From NCBI RefSeq assembly GCF_035046485.1, contig NC_085137.1, positions 377,208,706-377,272,705 of the forward strand: DNA of 64,000 nucleotides. Reading direction: 5' to 3'. Source of the DNA: Aedes albopictus. Its lineage: Eukaryota > Arthropoda > Insecta > Diptera > Culicidae. The first letter of the stretch is position 1; each line of letters opens with the position of its first letter. Shown here one piece after another: positions 9,901 to 24,900 of the stretch. The notes under the pieces were generated by a model that worked only from the letters and a program-made list of their open reading frames with translations, made no database searches and was not told the origin of the DNA. A program made the translations under genes and the position numbers.

Positions 9901-12900
9901 GCTTTCAAAATGAGATTCTGAAGAAATATTTAGTCAAGTTCCTATGAATGTTTCTGAAATACTTATCAGAATACTCAGAAAAACTCTTCGGGAAACCCGA
10001 TGGAATGCCAAGAATAATCCTTCGAGAATTTTTAAGAGGTGTTCGAGGATAAATCGTTAAATTAAATATATCTTTGATTAAATGTAAAAAAAAACAAAGA
10101 ATCTTAGAAAAACCTTTGAGAATTTTTAAGAGGTGTTCGAGGATAAATCGTTAAATTAAATATATCTTTGGGTAAATGTCAAAAAAAACAAAGAATCTTA
10201 GAAATCCTTTCAAGAATTACTTGGAAGAATGCGTGGAGAAACTACTAGAGAGATTTCTGATAGAATCTTGTAATTTTTTTCTGAAGAAATCCGTGAAAGA
10301 CTTTCAGAAGGAATAATAGGGTAAAATTTATGTTTTTTTCTCTTTAAGCAGGAATTTTAGGAAGAATTCTGGTAGATTTTATATAAAAAAAACCTGGAAT
10401 AATTTCTGAAAGAATCGCAATTTTAATAAAAACTTCTCGAAGTCGGTGAAAGAATTTATTAAGAAAACAATGATGGATTTCATGAATAGATAACAATAGG
10501 ATTTTCTTATGAAATCTTATGAAACATTTCTAAAGGAAACTGTGAAGGTGGTTCGAACTCTTCAAAGTTTCCAAATTCCTGGCTTTGTAAAAAAATTTGT
10601 AAATTTTGAAGAAATGTTTTGAAGAATATCTAGAAGAATTCCTGAAAGAATCCGTGGAAATAATCCTGAACCAACGGCTGGAGAAATTGCTGCAAAAATC
10701 ATAAGAAAATTTCAAGAAACAATTCCTGGAGTAACTGGAGAAACTATGGTAGGAATCCATTGAAGATTTTCTAAAGGAATCTTTTGAGATTTTTTTGTAA
10801 GAATTTCGAGGGAACTTTCTGAAGAAATATTTGTACAGATTTCTAATAGAATCCTTGGTGGTAATTTTTGACGAATCCCTAAAGGATTTTCCAAAAGAAT
10901 TCCGGGAAAAACTTTTGACGAAAGCTTAGCAGAAACTTCAAAAGGAATTTATTATGATTTTCTAAAGTAATTTCTGTTGAAATTTTTGTAGGAATCCTTG
11001 AAAGATTTTTAAAATAAATTGAAGAAGGAATACATGGTTGATTTTGTAAAGGAGTTCTTGAAGAATTTGTTTTAAGAATATATATTTTGAAAATTTTCGT
11101 AAACATTCCAGCATTTTCTAAATTTTCGTTTCGAAAAATTTCAGATAATTCTTTAAATTGCTCCAGAATAGATTATTCCCGAAATGCCGAGCAAAATTTC
11201 TCTTAGTTATGCTTCGTGAAACACTACAAATATATTTAATTATCCAAAAGTTATCCAAAAGATTGTCTATTTTTTTCTCATAAATTGCTACTATTGCTTT
11301 TCCCATTCCATGGAATATCCAGTATTTTTTATGGGAAATGCCACGATGAATTTCACTCATGTCCTTGAATATTTCCCAAAAATGCGTCACGAAATCTGCC
11401 TTATAAAACACACATTTTTGTGGTGATTTATGTTACAGTTCTACTAAAAAAAACTGCTAGAGAGCTGACCCTTAGTACATACAATTTAAGCCTCCAGCGG
11501 TCGAGCTGTTGTATTTTGTACAACAAGTTGAAATTATCGCGCTTTTTGTGCTCAGCATTAGCGTGGTGCTGGTAGTGGTGGCCAACCACGCGAGTTACAG
11601 AAGATTGACCATAAGTTCTAGTAAATTTTGAAAAAATTCTTCAAATTTTTCTTTGTACCGACTTTTTGAACCCTCTAAGCAGAATACCCTCTTCGAATGA
11701 GTGTAATCAGTTTCGTACCTTTTTATTCCGCCCTATTTTGCTTGGCCTTCGACTACCACTTGTAATCTTCCTCAGTGTCAGTTATCAACTCAGTGACACC
11801 AATTGGTTATGTCACATTTTCCCGAAAACCATTCGTGCGAATTCCAAATGCCCGAATGACAAATGCCCGATAGTCATTCGCACCAATGTAACATTATCTT
11901 GAATGTAGCAGATGTCCAAACACTATAATTCTCTTGGAAACACTTTTCTGAAATCACTTGAGGAGAAACATCAAGAAATGTTATTTCAATTTTGAATACA
12001 AATGTTATATCCATAAATCTGACGAACGAAGCATCGAACCACGCTGCATTTCTTTATCCTGGCTTTGGTCACTTGCAAAACGCACTTGAAAGAAATTGGT
12101 ATGTAGCTTGTTATAACATTGCTGAATCGAAGATCGCATAATTGTTTAATGAAAAATATTGCCCATGATTCTAAGACTCTGTAATTGGTCCAGAACATTA
12201 TTTTATGTATTACTGTTTACATAGTGCCTCAGTTGACAAAAAAAAACAAAAATAGGTTGTGTGGAAAGAGCATTGACTACACAGAAAAAAATATGTAATT
12301 AAAATTCAGAGAGAAATTATGCACATAAAGGGAATGCTAGAGTTAGTGCACTTTTACATGAGATATGATGTAAAATTACATTACCTTCGTGTAAATTTCC
12401 GCCAACTATCGCGTAAACCATCATGGGTACCAACTGATTACGCGACTATTAGCGGAAATTTAAACGAACGTAACGTAATTTTACATGATATCTCATGTAA
12501 ATATGCACTAACTCTAGCATTCCCTTTATGTGCATGATTTTTCGCAGAATTTTACATGAATATTTTTTTCTGTGTAATTAATACACACAGAAAACAATAT
12601 TCATGTAAAATTCAGCAAGAAATAATGCACATAAAGGGAATGCTAGAGTTAGTGCATATTTACATGAGATATCATGTAAAATTACGTTACAATCGTGTAA
12701 ATTTCCGCCAACCATCGCCTTAACCATGCATTCCCTCTATGTGCATGATTTCTAGCTAAATTTTAATTACATATTTTTTTCTGTGCATTAAAAAACAAAA
12801 CCACCAGACCAACCACATATTATTCTTGAAATAAAATGAGGTGTTATTCTCAGTAATCAATGCATTTTCACGGTTGACCTCCTCCGGTCTACAACGGCCT

Positions 12901-15900
12901 ATAAAAACGCATCCTTCTCAATTAAAAGCACGTAACAATTCATGGGAAAAAACCCTAATGAAAGAAACAAATCATCAGCCCGGAAGCAAATGTCAACGTT
13001 TTCCGCTTACAGTTTTCCACTCGTGCACTACATAAGAGCCTCATTTTCCTCACTCAACAATACACTGACTGTTGAGTGCTGCCGGACGGCCTCTGTGATA
13101 CTGATACAATCGATTTTCCACACTTCCATTTCCATTCATGAGAGATATTCCCGGTTGCCCTTGGAGGACAATTCTTCCAGCTCAACAACTGCTGAACTAA
13201 GCTGATGATGGTGAAGGAGGTGATGGAGTGAAGTGCTCTACCGTGAATGTGAGAGCATATAAACAATATCAATAAAGGTTCGATGCCAAGAGGCTTTCAA
13301 TTTTGAAAGCGATTCAAGGTGAAAATTAGGGACCATGCCAAAAATGAAGAAGCGCCTTCCACCTTACTTTCCCCCCATAATGATCCACGTTTCGCTTCCC
13401 GCTGCAGGCTAAAAGTAGACAAAATTATGCCATCACGCTGTCCGAAATGTGAACTTTATCTTGTTCCGTTTCCGCCATTTGTACGGCCTCGACCCAGGAA
13501 AATTGCGCGTTCCCAATGTGCCCATTGCCAAAGCGAAGGATGGGGGGATTCATGTTTCCTCCTATTTCAATCTTGATTTCCGTGTCGTCGCCATTAAACC
13601 TCCACTAGTGGAGGTATCGTAGCGCGCAAGTGGCAGGTCATTGTTTTGCAACAAAGGAAAAAAAAAACTCGGTCCTGCTGGTCCGTCGTTCTTTCCGATG
13701 GCGGGAAATTTGATCAACATTTATGAATACAATATGTTATTTAAAAACACTGTTGCATGCAAACGAGGAGCGAGCCATTCCTCCCCCTAGCTCGGTTCGT
13801 CCTGTTGATGTAGTCCAGAAGCACCGACCACCACCGACCGAGGTTGGCTGAGTTTGAGTTTACCGGCGGTAGAATCCGGTCCGGTTCGTGTCGGAATCAT
13901 TTTTCATGGGCCCCTAAACGGAACCCGGAGATGACTTGCAGGATGAGTATGAGGTATATAGCTAGAGCCACTGTGCTATTCAAGAGGAAAAACGTCTCCA
14001 AGGACATGGATGGCAGTTGCTTTTCCGTTGTTTTGTCGGCGCTTAGATTTCTTTGTTCTGTGATGTTATGGTCCCGGTCGTTATTTGGAGTGTTGTTGCT
14101 GCTCTGGGTTGTTACGAGAGTCGCTTTATCATCTGTTTAGAGAAGTTTGAGCGCTGCTTCTTGAGCGAAAGGAAAAGAACGCTAATGCGTTTTTCTGGTT
14201 CAGTGCAGATAAGGCAGGACACGGATGCTTTCAGCACTTTAAGTCCTCTTTGGCAGCGTGATAGTGGCCATCTGCTCTTGGCACTTTAGATTGACCAGGT
14301 ACTTGAAAAGTGTACTTCTGCTGGCCTTAGCACAACTGAGAGCTTTCACTGCCAATGATCATTATTAATCATGATTAAGGAAATCAAGGAAATATCCTTC
14401 CTGGACCTACCGTAAATCGAACCCGTCAAGCTCAGCATGGTCTTGCTGAATAACCATGCACTTATCGCATCTGCTACATGGGCCCTTCTTGTACTGGTTT
14501 AGAGGAAACGGCGGAACACTTTTTTTCGTGTACCTTCGATTTCGCACAATGCGTGACCGCATGCTTACCACATGCGGAGAGGACACAACTCCGGACAATC
14601 TTGTCCAGAGGATGTGTAGGGATGAGTTTGGCTGGAACGCCGTTTGAACAGCTATTATCCACATCATCTGGGAGCTACAGAGGAGGTGGCGCGTGGACTC
14701 GGAGAATGGCTAGTTTTTATGCGGTACAAGAGGTTGTCCAGGAGTCCGGAGTCAGCTTCGTAGGTCATACCGGTGCCCTGCGGTTGAAATCGACCCTTAC
14801 AGCGATGAAGTGGCCGCGTAGAGGAAGTCCTAGAAGCGTTGCTGTCGTGGCATCGATCTCCTGGGTTGGATAAAACCCCGTGGATGGAAAAGGGTGCCTT
14901 GTAATGGCCGGGGCAGGTTGAGACCTTACTGTCAGCAAGCTTCTGGTGCAGCTTATAGGGCTGGAAGGGAAGTGATACCCTTGCCTTCTGCAGGTCAGAT
15001 CTTGGTGCACGTAGGTATCAGTTCTTGATGTCTGCAAAACAGTTGGGCGCGGGCGTGGAATTAACCCTGCCCACCTTCCGAGGGCAAAGGGAGTGGTGAG
15101 GATCAATCGGGAAACTGGCTAAGAGCCAGCGTGCTACCGTGATGAACTTTCCAAAGCTAGTAATCGATGTTCCTTGCTGCAAGCTACGCAGCTATCAGTA
15201 GGTCTGCTCCAGGGGCACGTTCTCCGCAGGCTACGCAGCTATCCTTGAGGGAGCGATGTGCACTAGCCCCTCTCTAAAGCAATGCCTCCTTGGTGGTTCC
15301 GGAGAGACGAAGGTTTGGCGACCATAGGAATGTTGTTTAGTGGGTCAAGGAGAGAGTAGTTCTGGCTTTTACTTTTATAGCAGAAGACGGTCTTAACCCC
15401 ACATAACCCGGACCCTATTCCGGTAACTGTTGAGCAGATTATCTTCCTATGGTTTAGGAGGAAAAAGCGGACCCTTCTTCTTCTTCTCGATGAAAATAAA
15501 TAAAAAAATCAGAAAATTTTAAATTTAAAATAATCTTGAAGAAGAGTCCCATCAAGGAAACATACTTGGAAAAATCACTGAATCCGGTTATACTTTACCA
15601 AAATCTCAATCGACATTTATTTATACCGTAGAAATTTGGTAAAGTTAGAGTTTTACAGACAAACGATAACGTTCTACAACATTTCGACAAAAAAATATTA
15701 CGATGAAATTTTCCAAATGTGACTAGCGATTAGTACACATAATTTGGTTCGTAGACATTTGACAAACCCCCATCCCCCTTACCGTGGACAAGCGTAGATA
15801 TTCATGGTGTCATGGTAAAATCAGAGTTGGTTATCCATGGCTTAGCAATTTAGATTTTTCGAGCAAATAGCTAATTTATTGTGACAACTCTGTCTCCATC

Positions 15901-18900
15901 TAAAAAAATTATCACCTCTCAAAAAGAGCATTAGCCCACCATACATAACTCAGGGAATTCCAATCAGATTTTAAATAGAATCTGTATAGGAATTTCAGGG
16001 AAAAATAATCTTTGGAATACTGAAGTAGTAGTCTCTGGTGATATTTCTAGAAATTTCAGAAGAAATCCTTGGAGGACGAGGTAAAATCCTGAAAAATTTA
16101 AAGGCAATTTTAAGAAGAAATTCTAAGGAGACGTATTTCTGAAGAGGGAGACGAACCAGCCAAGGGCTGAAAGTCTCTATAATATAGCTAAATCAATCAA
16201 TCAATTTCTGAAGATATCAACGGAGCAATATCTGGAGAAACAAATAAATAAACATTTCTACACATTCCCAAAAATCACTTGAAAACTTTTAAAAGGATTC
16301 CAGATTTCCAGATTTCTTTATGAATTCTTGAAAAAAAAATGTGTAAATGAATTCCAGAAGCAATCCGTGGAGAATTCCTTGGAAAACTTCCTGAAAGCCT
16401 ATTTCTGAAGAGTTTCTGAAGAAATTATTGAGACATTTTTGAAGTAATCTAATGAAATATTTCTGAAAAAAAATCATGGTTTTCTAAAAAAAATATCAAA
16501 ACATTTTGTGAGCAGTTTCTAGAAAAAAAAATCAACAGAGGGATTTCCAACAATATATCTGAAGACTTTTTCCGAATGAATCCTAGGATGATTTTAAGAC
16601 AGAATCCTGAAACGAATACCAGTGGAAATTTCTGGGGGAATGCTTGGAGGAATTGCCTAAGGAATCCGAAGAAGGGAGGTTTTCTACAAAAAAAACAGAG
16701 GAATTTTGAAAGGATTCTCTGGGAAAAATTCTAGAGGAACTTGAGGAAAGAATCCAAGGACGAAATTTTGTAATATTCCCTGGTGGTATTTTTGGAGAAA
16801 TTAAAAAAAAAGAACTTCCGATCCAATTACTGATTTCCTTAAAAAATAATTGAAATTTTTTGAAGGAATCCCCAGTGGAATTTCAGAAGGACTACCTGGT
16901 AAAATTTCAAAAGCAGAACATGGAGAAAATTGTCGAATGAACCATTGGAAGAGTTTTTAAAGCTGCGAGAATTCCCGAAGTAATCCTTCAATAAATTTCC
17001 AAAGAAATTCCTGTTGGAATAAAATAATAACTTTTCGAAAATTTTTCAGAAAAAAAAAACACATTTCTGAAATTTTTGAAAAAAGTGTCAAGACTGTAAA
17101 GAATTTCCTGTAGCAATGAAAAGTTTTTTTTTTAAATAATTTGTAATAAATTTGGAAGAAATTCTAGTGAAATTTCTGAAGATATCCCATGAAGAATATC
17201 AAGAAGATTATTTGAAGGAATTGCTAGAGAAATTTCTGAAAGATAATTTGCAAGATATTCTTAAAAAACCCTAATTAATCCACCTAGCGGTGATGGTGCC
17301 TTTCTCGTGCTTTAAAATATCCTTTCAACAAAACTCGAGCGACATGTTGATGACATTGACATAAATACAAATACATTTTATATTAGCATAACATCCAATA
17401 TTCAGAAAATATAAGACAACGATCCAAAACTCAAACCAAAAAAATGTGTCATGAAGCCGCAAAATTTTGAAACGTCATTTTAGATTTTCCGGTCATCATT
17501 TTATGACTCTGGATATCTACCCCAACTAAACTAATCGCCATCTTGAACATTGGGACACCATCTTGGATGTTCTGGTATTCATTTTTGGACTCTGCACCTA
17601 AAATTACATAAAATAGTCGCAGTATTGAATTTTGGCATGTCGTTTATGACTCCGAACATATTTCCCATACCAAATACACTTATTTTACATAGTTTTAGAG
17701 CTCAAAATTCCTTAAAACAGCCACCATCTTCTGTTGACGCGATCAAATCCTTATTTTTCCATTCATTTTGACCCATCCTGCTATAAATTTATACCTTAGG
17801 AATCTGAAATGGTACGATTTGATGAAATCGCTTTAGTTTTGTCTATATTTTGATCTCATATATGAGAACTTAGACCTATTCGTCACTGTTGTTCATACCT
17901 AATGTTTATCAGGCCATTAAACAAAGCCACGATTTAATTTTTCACATGAACGTTGGTTCTGCTACACAACAGCTAGTCTCTAATGTAATCTAAGGCTATT
18001 TTCTTGCTAAACGTTCATTAGATTATCTGCGATTTTATGTGTCGTATGTATGGGTTTGGTTCATTTTTATATTTGGTAATTTCAGGTGGGATAGCCGGAT
18101 CTGATTCCATGAGTCATGGACCATGACACTACCGGTTGTCCCAATTATGGTCTGAGAATATTTTATTGCTATTTATTCACCTTTACCTAATCACCGCGAT
18201 TTGATATATCGCATTAATGGGTTTGCTTCACTTTTACTTCTAACCACTTTCGAAGCCACAGCTGAACCCGCAACACTACCGCGAATCTAATGTGGTCTGA
18301 CCCTATTTTTCCATCAGGTTGTCGATAAGTCGTGATCAGTCTTGTTAGAGATCAAAGTCATTTGAACTTTTTCGTCGATATTCGACCTCCTTTGTCTCCG
18401 ACATTCGCAACACAAGCAATCAAACTACACTGAAAAATATTTAAACCCAAAGAATAAGTTCTAAAAACTCAAATTTGGCTAAACAGCTTATAGTTTTTAC
18501 TCAGCATTGGGTTGTTTTCTCCCTCACCCCACACGAATGTTGTCAAAAACGAAGAGAGAAGCACCGACATATCCGTGCGGCTCCGTGGAAGAAGCCAAAT
18601 TTGGGTTATCTTGACTAAACCCAAATTTGCGTCAAATATGGCCTCCGCTGGGTGAAAATTACTTACCACTGGGTGAAAATTTTTGCAGCGATCAAATGAG
18701 ATTTACCTAGTGACCACTATCGCTGTTTGACGCAAATTTGAGTAATTCCACGGAGGTGCGGGATTGCGTCAAAAGAACTTAAATTTGGGTTGATTTGTAG
18801 TTCCGTGTACTGTTCGAATCAAAAATGTCAAACGAATGCACTTCACCACGATAGCGACTTCGGGAGACGGTTCGGCTTTTGTTATTCCTGTCTTCTTCTA

Positions 18901-21900
18901 TAATAAGAGCTATGTTGCCCATCTGCACAGTTAGAAAAAATCACCGACATCGGTAATGTTTTACCAAAATCTCAACCGTTAAGTTTGTTTTACAGGAAAA
19001 ATTCGGTGAAGGTAGCAACTTCTACCGAAGTTCGTTAGAGTTTGACAGATAAACGATAACATTTTACCGAAATTTGATATTTTTACAGAATTTTGTTAAA
19101 AATACATTACCGAACGCTCAGCGGATGAGATTTCCGAAAAAATTACCGAACGCGATTAGCTGTGTGTGTGTCGTATTCAATGCAACATGCAATGATAAAC
19201 TAATACATATTAACATTCATAATCGGAATTGGCTGAAAATCTATGCGTATAGCTAGACACATGTCATCGTGTCAGATGACATTGATTTGACCCTTTCTTA
19301 TGTTTATTGATCTTCGTTCTACTGCTCGTGTTGTGTACGCACGAATGTAACAAAGCCGACGGACACCCGACTGCGGCAACGAAATGAAAGTAGTAAAAAG
19401 TGTCGAATGTTTACAAGATTGGGCGTGATTTGATGAACGCATCCATGGGTTTGGTAAAATTTTACATTTTACTTCCCGGATCTGATTCCGGGTAACTACC
19501 GGCTGAACCAAATATGGTGTAACATTATTGTCTTGTTAACTGCTCATCGGTTAACCAAAAACGCTGCAAATTGAAGTTGTCACATGCAGGGTTTGACAAT
19601 TTCGACGGGACTCTCGGAACCAATTCCGGAACACTACCAGTTGTCTTTAGTGTGACGTAAGGTTATTTTCTAGCTAACTGTTCATCAGGTTATCGCAAAA
19701 GCCACGATTTGATGTGTCACATGCCTGAATTTGGTTTACTTTTACATTTGGCCTCTTCCGGCCACTCAAAACCGATTCCGAAACACTTGCTGGCCGTTTA
19801 TTAGATTATCTAAAAAGCCGCTATTTGATGTGACGCATGCACGGGTTTGTTTCTCTTTCAGATTTAACCACTTCGGCGGAAACTCCGGAACGGGTTCCGG
19901 AACACTACTGGTTCAGATATGATCTGAGACTATTTTCCTGCTTACCGCTCATCAGGTTATCGAAAATGCCGTGGTTTGATGTGTCGCTTGTATGGGTTTG
20001 GTTCACTTGTATATTTGGCCACTTCCAGCGGGACGCCTAGAACCGGTTCCGGAACACTACCGGTTCAGATATGGTCTGAGATGATTTTCCTGCTCATTAT
20101 CCATCAGGTCATCGAAAATGCCGTGGTTTGATGTGCCGCATGCATGGGTTTGGTTCAATTGTATTTTTGACCACTTCCAGTGGAACGCCTAGAACCGGTT
20201 CCGGAACACTACCGGTTCAAATATGGTCTGAGATGATTTTCCTGCTCATTGTCCATCAGGTCATCTAAAATGACGTGGTTTGATGTGTCGCATGCATGGG
20301 TTTGGTTTACTTGTATATTTGGCCACTTCCGGCAGGACGCCCAGAACCGATTCGGGAACACTACCGGTTCAGATATGGTTTGAGACTATTTTCCTGCTTA
20401 CCGCTCATCAGGTTATCGAAGATGCCGTGGTTTGATGTGTCTCATGCATGGATTTGGTTCACTTTGATGTTTGCCACTTCCGGCGGGACACCTGGAACCG
20501 GTTCCGGAACACTACCGGTTCAGATATGGTCTTAGACTATTTTTCTGCTTACCGCTCATCAGGTTATCTAAAATGCCGTGGTTTGATGTGTCGCATGCAT
20601 GGGTTTGATGCATTTTCATATCTGGTCCCTTCCTGGGGTACCGTTCCGGAACACCTAAATGGCCATATCTCCGGAACGGCTGAACCGATCCGAACCATTT
20701 TCAATAGGAAACAATGGGACCAGATTCCGCGTCGAATGAACCATCGGTCATTGAAATCGGATGAGGTTTACTGCCAAAAAGTGATGTGAGTTTTTTTGTA
20801 CACACACATACAGACACACACACACACGCACACACATACACACACACATACACACACACAGACATCACCTCAATTCGTCGAGCTGAAGCGATTGGTATAT
20901 GCGATTTGACCCTCCGGGCCTTCTATCAAAAAGTCATTTTTGGAGTGAACATATAGCCTTTCCAGTACACTTAGTGTACGAGAAAGGCAAAAAACGCCAT
21001 GTATTGTTTCTGAAGAAAATCCCTAAGTATTTAAAAACCCTTGGAGCAAATTTTTGAAAAAAAATTCTAGAGGAATTTCGGAAAAATTCTTGGATGTAGC
21101 CCTGTATGAATTTGGTGAAAGCCTCTGGAGGAATTCTAAAGTTATCAATGCAAAAGAAATATTTCTGTGAAAATCCCTAGTGGAGTTTCTGATCAAACTC
21201 CTGGAGAAATTGCTAAAACTATAAATAAAGAAAGTTCCCGAATTTTAAATCTTCAAATCTTGGAACGAAATATATGAAAACCGGTAAATTGCGGAAATAA
21301 AACTATAAAAAAGGTTTGTCTGCATACACTTAAACATCAATCTAGGGAATCCAACATTAAAATATATGTTTAGTCAAAAAAGATGTTGCAAGATTGTTGT
21401 CCCATGGTTATAGACTTATTTTGAAAAACTGCTCTTTCAAAAACATACGAAAATGAGTAATTTTATTTTTCCTTGTACTAAGTCAGTTTGTAGAACTTTA
21501 GTATGGAAATTCAAGGCTAAAATATCTACAGTGGAGAAGGTTGCAAAGGCTTTTAATAGAGTTTCCGGGCTTCGGGGGTGGGGAGATGGTTGTTGTTTCA
21601 AAGGCAATGCAATGCATTTCAGGGCGATTCAGGAGCCCTTAGAGGATTTTGGGGGCTTCACATGTTCTCAGACGAGCTTTACAGGTATTTCAGGAGGGGT
21701 TCGAAGGCGCTTCATTGCCCTTTTAGGGGGCTTTACATGGGGGTTTCAGAGCCTTTTCGGAACGATTCTAAAGTATTCAGAGTTAAGTTTTCGATTTTTG
21801 CCGCTAGGTGGTGCTGTAAGCGTTCAATAATCAAACCCTTTGGTTTTATTGTAGGTGACTATATGGCAAACACGCCTGGTAAAAAAGGTAAAAGGTAAAA

Positions 21901-24900
21901 TGAGGCAAAACATTATGTAAAGAAATAATATCAATAATGAAATCTCAAGGATTTTTGTCTAGGATATAATCAAAGGGTTCAATAACTAAACGCTTACAGC
22001 GCCACCAAGTGGCAAAAATCGAAAACTTAAGATTTCTGCATACATTTGGCCAAGTTTTCCCATACAAACTTCAAGCTTGATGAGTGCCCCAAATTTGCTC
22101 AAATTTTAAACATATCTTCTATGGCTCCAAAACAACTGTACGACTTGACATTTTTGAAATATTTGTTTTTCATATAAGTGTGGGCCCACCTAACACGGGT
22201 AGTACTAATTGTGTCTACATGTGTATTTTACAGGTTTCAGAGCGGTTTGGGTGACTTCATAGACTCTTAGTTGATCACACAGGCTTCTGGGGAAATTTCA
22301 GAGGGTTTCATATGAGTTTGAGGGGCTTTCATGGACTCTCAATTAAATTTCACAGGAGTTTCAGAGGCGTTTCAAGGCATTGAAACATTTTTCAGGATAT
22401 TTCAAAAGGTTTAGGGAACTACACAGCCTCTAAGCGTTCTAAGGAGGTTTGGGGGTTTCAAAGCGTTTCAGGAAGCTTCAGAAGGGTTCAGGGGGTTTCG
22501 CAGGCTCTCAGATGAACTTCACGAGGTTTTAGGGGGATTTCAAAGTCACCTGAAAGTATGTAAGTATATCGTTGGCATTTCGGGTGGTTTCAGAAAAGCT
22601 TCTCGACGTTTTAGGCTGTTTACGATTGTTGCTCTGATGACCTATGCTCAAGGAAGTTCTTTTAGATTCTCAAACATACATTGCATTCGCCACTGCAAAG
22701 TACATACATAGTTACATGAGTCTGTACATGCATGAATTTCAATCAAACATTCAAATTATGCATGTCTTTTTCTTCTTGGCGATATGTCCTCACTGGTACA
22801 AAGCCTGCTCCTTAGCTTCAGCACTTTTGAAGATTGTTTTTTTAGAAAAGCTTCAGAACTTCACAGAGTTTGTCAAAAAAATCCATGATAACCAAAATAT
22901 GTACTGGAATCTCCATTTAGGTAGAATCCATTTAAGTAAAATCTACAAATATACATGCTCCATTCAGGATAGATTTCCTAAATAGGATTTGATTGTGTTC
23001 AGAATAGTTGGAGAACTTTAGATCAGGGATAAGGTTGGTTTGTGAGAAACCAACAAAGTCTGGAGCTAAGGGAATTTTTTGGCATGCTCAAGGAAGAGAG
23101 ATGAGAGGGAGAGGGATTTGGACTATTTAAAGCTCTCTAAAAACTTTCTTAAGCTTTTAATTCATCGGATCTCCATGCACAGCTGTAAAGGCGTGGTATT
23201 GAGCATGACCATGCTGAGGTGATGGATCGACTCCTGGCCGGTTCGGGATCTTTTCATTAAGGAAATTTCCTTGACTTTCTTGGGCATAGAGTGCCATAAA
23301 AATAGTTTTGATTGAGCAAACTGCTTTTATATTTTGAAATGTTGATATCAATGACGGATTATTATCCAAGCAATTTCCAACCACGAATGTCCACACCAAT
23401 TGCGTGCAACACAAAATTACAACTTATAATGCCGATGATTCTTCCACCATTTGAAACATTGTATCGAAACAACCCCCTCATTACGTTTCAATAGAGCCAC
23501 AACAATCAGCCTAAACCCGTCCAAAAAATTGCAATCGACAATAATACAACTGATTGAGAAAACAGTCAGTCAGCCAACCGCCGCGCCAAAGCACGGTCTT
23601 ACTGCCTCATTCCTAAATGTCTTCACGCCGATCAATCCTCAATTCCTCATAGAGCTCACAGAGAGCTGCCAACTCGACCATAGCCCGTCCGTCGCTAATA
23701 TTGTTAGGTATTCAAGCCAACAACCGATCACCCCCAACCGGCGCGGCGCGGCAGCGGCGCACGACAACGACGACTCCGACGCCAAACGCATCGAAGTGCA
23801 ATATTTTACCATCTTTCACCCGTCCAAACAATTTCGCTACTAATGCCAACGGGAGACGAAAACCAAACAGCTTTACCTAGCGCTAGCAGCATCTACAGAG
23901 ATACAGAGGGAGAGAGTGGCAACTGGCAAGTGTCGCGTCGTCGTCGTTGGCCCCCATAGCTCAAAGACCGCTTCGATGCTGCTGAGCTGCTGGCTGTCTC
24001 GGTGTGGTGGGTTTAAATTTATATCGGCAACGTTTTCCACGTCCCGTGTCCAACTGCGAACACGTGCTACGCTTCAGCAAACTATAGCAACTTCGTAGCG
24101 CCGGGGCGCACCATGCTGCTGTCCCATTGATCAAACGCTACTTTGCTACGCCTGTCGACGATCCGCGACGGACAGTTTATGTACCTAGAGAGGTTGCGTC
24201 TTCACACGTTTTTCCCTTCCCGGGTTTCCTCTCTAACATTGCTCTTGAATAACCACCACAGGTTCCGTTGATGTAACTGAGTGGTGATGGTGCATCAATT
24301 CGTTCGATTACAGAGGCAAAGTAGATACGTACCTACGCTCTCTCCCTCATCTTGAGAAAATTGGATTATATTTTTAGCCCTCGGAGACGACGACAACGAC
24401 CAAGATGAAGACGACGCGCGTCTTTGTCGTCATATTCGTTGAGGAGGTGTTTTCCCACCAACAACATCTGCGCGCGGGATGGGTAAGGTCGGTACCAGAT
24501 TCCGTTGAAAATGCGATCCAATAACAACACCTACTCGTTTTTATGGGTTGGTAGGGAGCGCCCATTCTGTTACTGGCGATCGGACGGTTGGGAGTTTATA
24601 GTCGTTTTCTGGCTACGGTGTGTGATCCACCAGCCGTCGTATAGAATGAGAATCGGAGCTGGGTGTCGAGAGATGTTGCACGCTGCTGGCGGACGCCCAG
24701 CTGATTACGAGCACGAGGTTGGAACGTTGCGATCGATGCTGAATGAAAATGAGCTATACGATGTAGGACGATCACCGCAATACGTTGTAGGGGTTTGTTT
24801 CTCGGCTAAGTTGGTAGTTCGCAACACGCCTTGAGATGTGGTGCGACACGACACGACGCTATAGCTATAGATCGAACCGGTTCATTTGTTTTCTCGGAGA

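Larger units (their letters stand above)
17275..20991. mobile_element. Large composite element bounded by GCCTTTCTCGT repeats
   Basis: The left end contains GCCTTTCTCGTGC (about 17298) and the right end GTACGAGAAAGGC (about 20977-20989), forming an inverted repeat. Between them are diverged and then well-preserved 152-bp tandem units, a MITE, a second MITE-like repeat and a (CA)n tract. No transposase is visible. A solitary copy of the right end (gtgtacgagaaaggc) lies at 41257-41271. Superfamily unknown to me. Confidence 0.55.

Noticed and set aside
20296..20789. Plus-strand frames of up to 113 codons
   Set aside because: They recur with the 152-bp tandem unit and do not resemble a protein.
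23451..24834. Frames of 130 and 109 codons as small genes
   Set aside because: No recognisable domain and no neighbouring exon; they sit in the TpnC intron.
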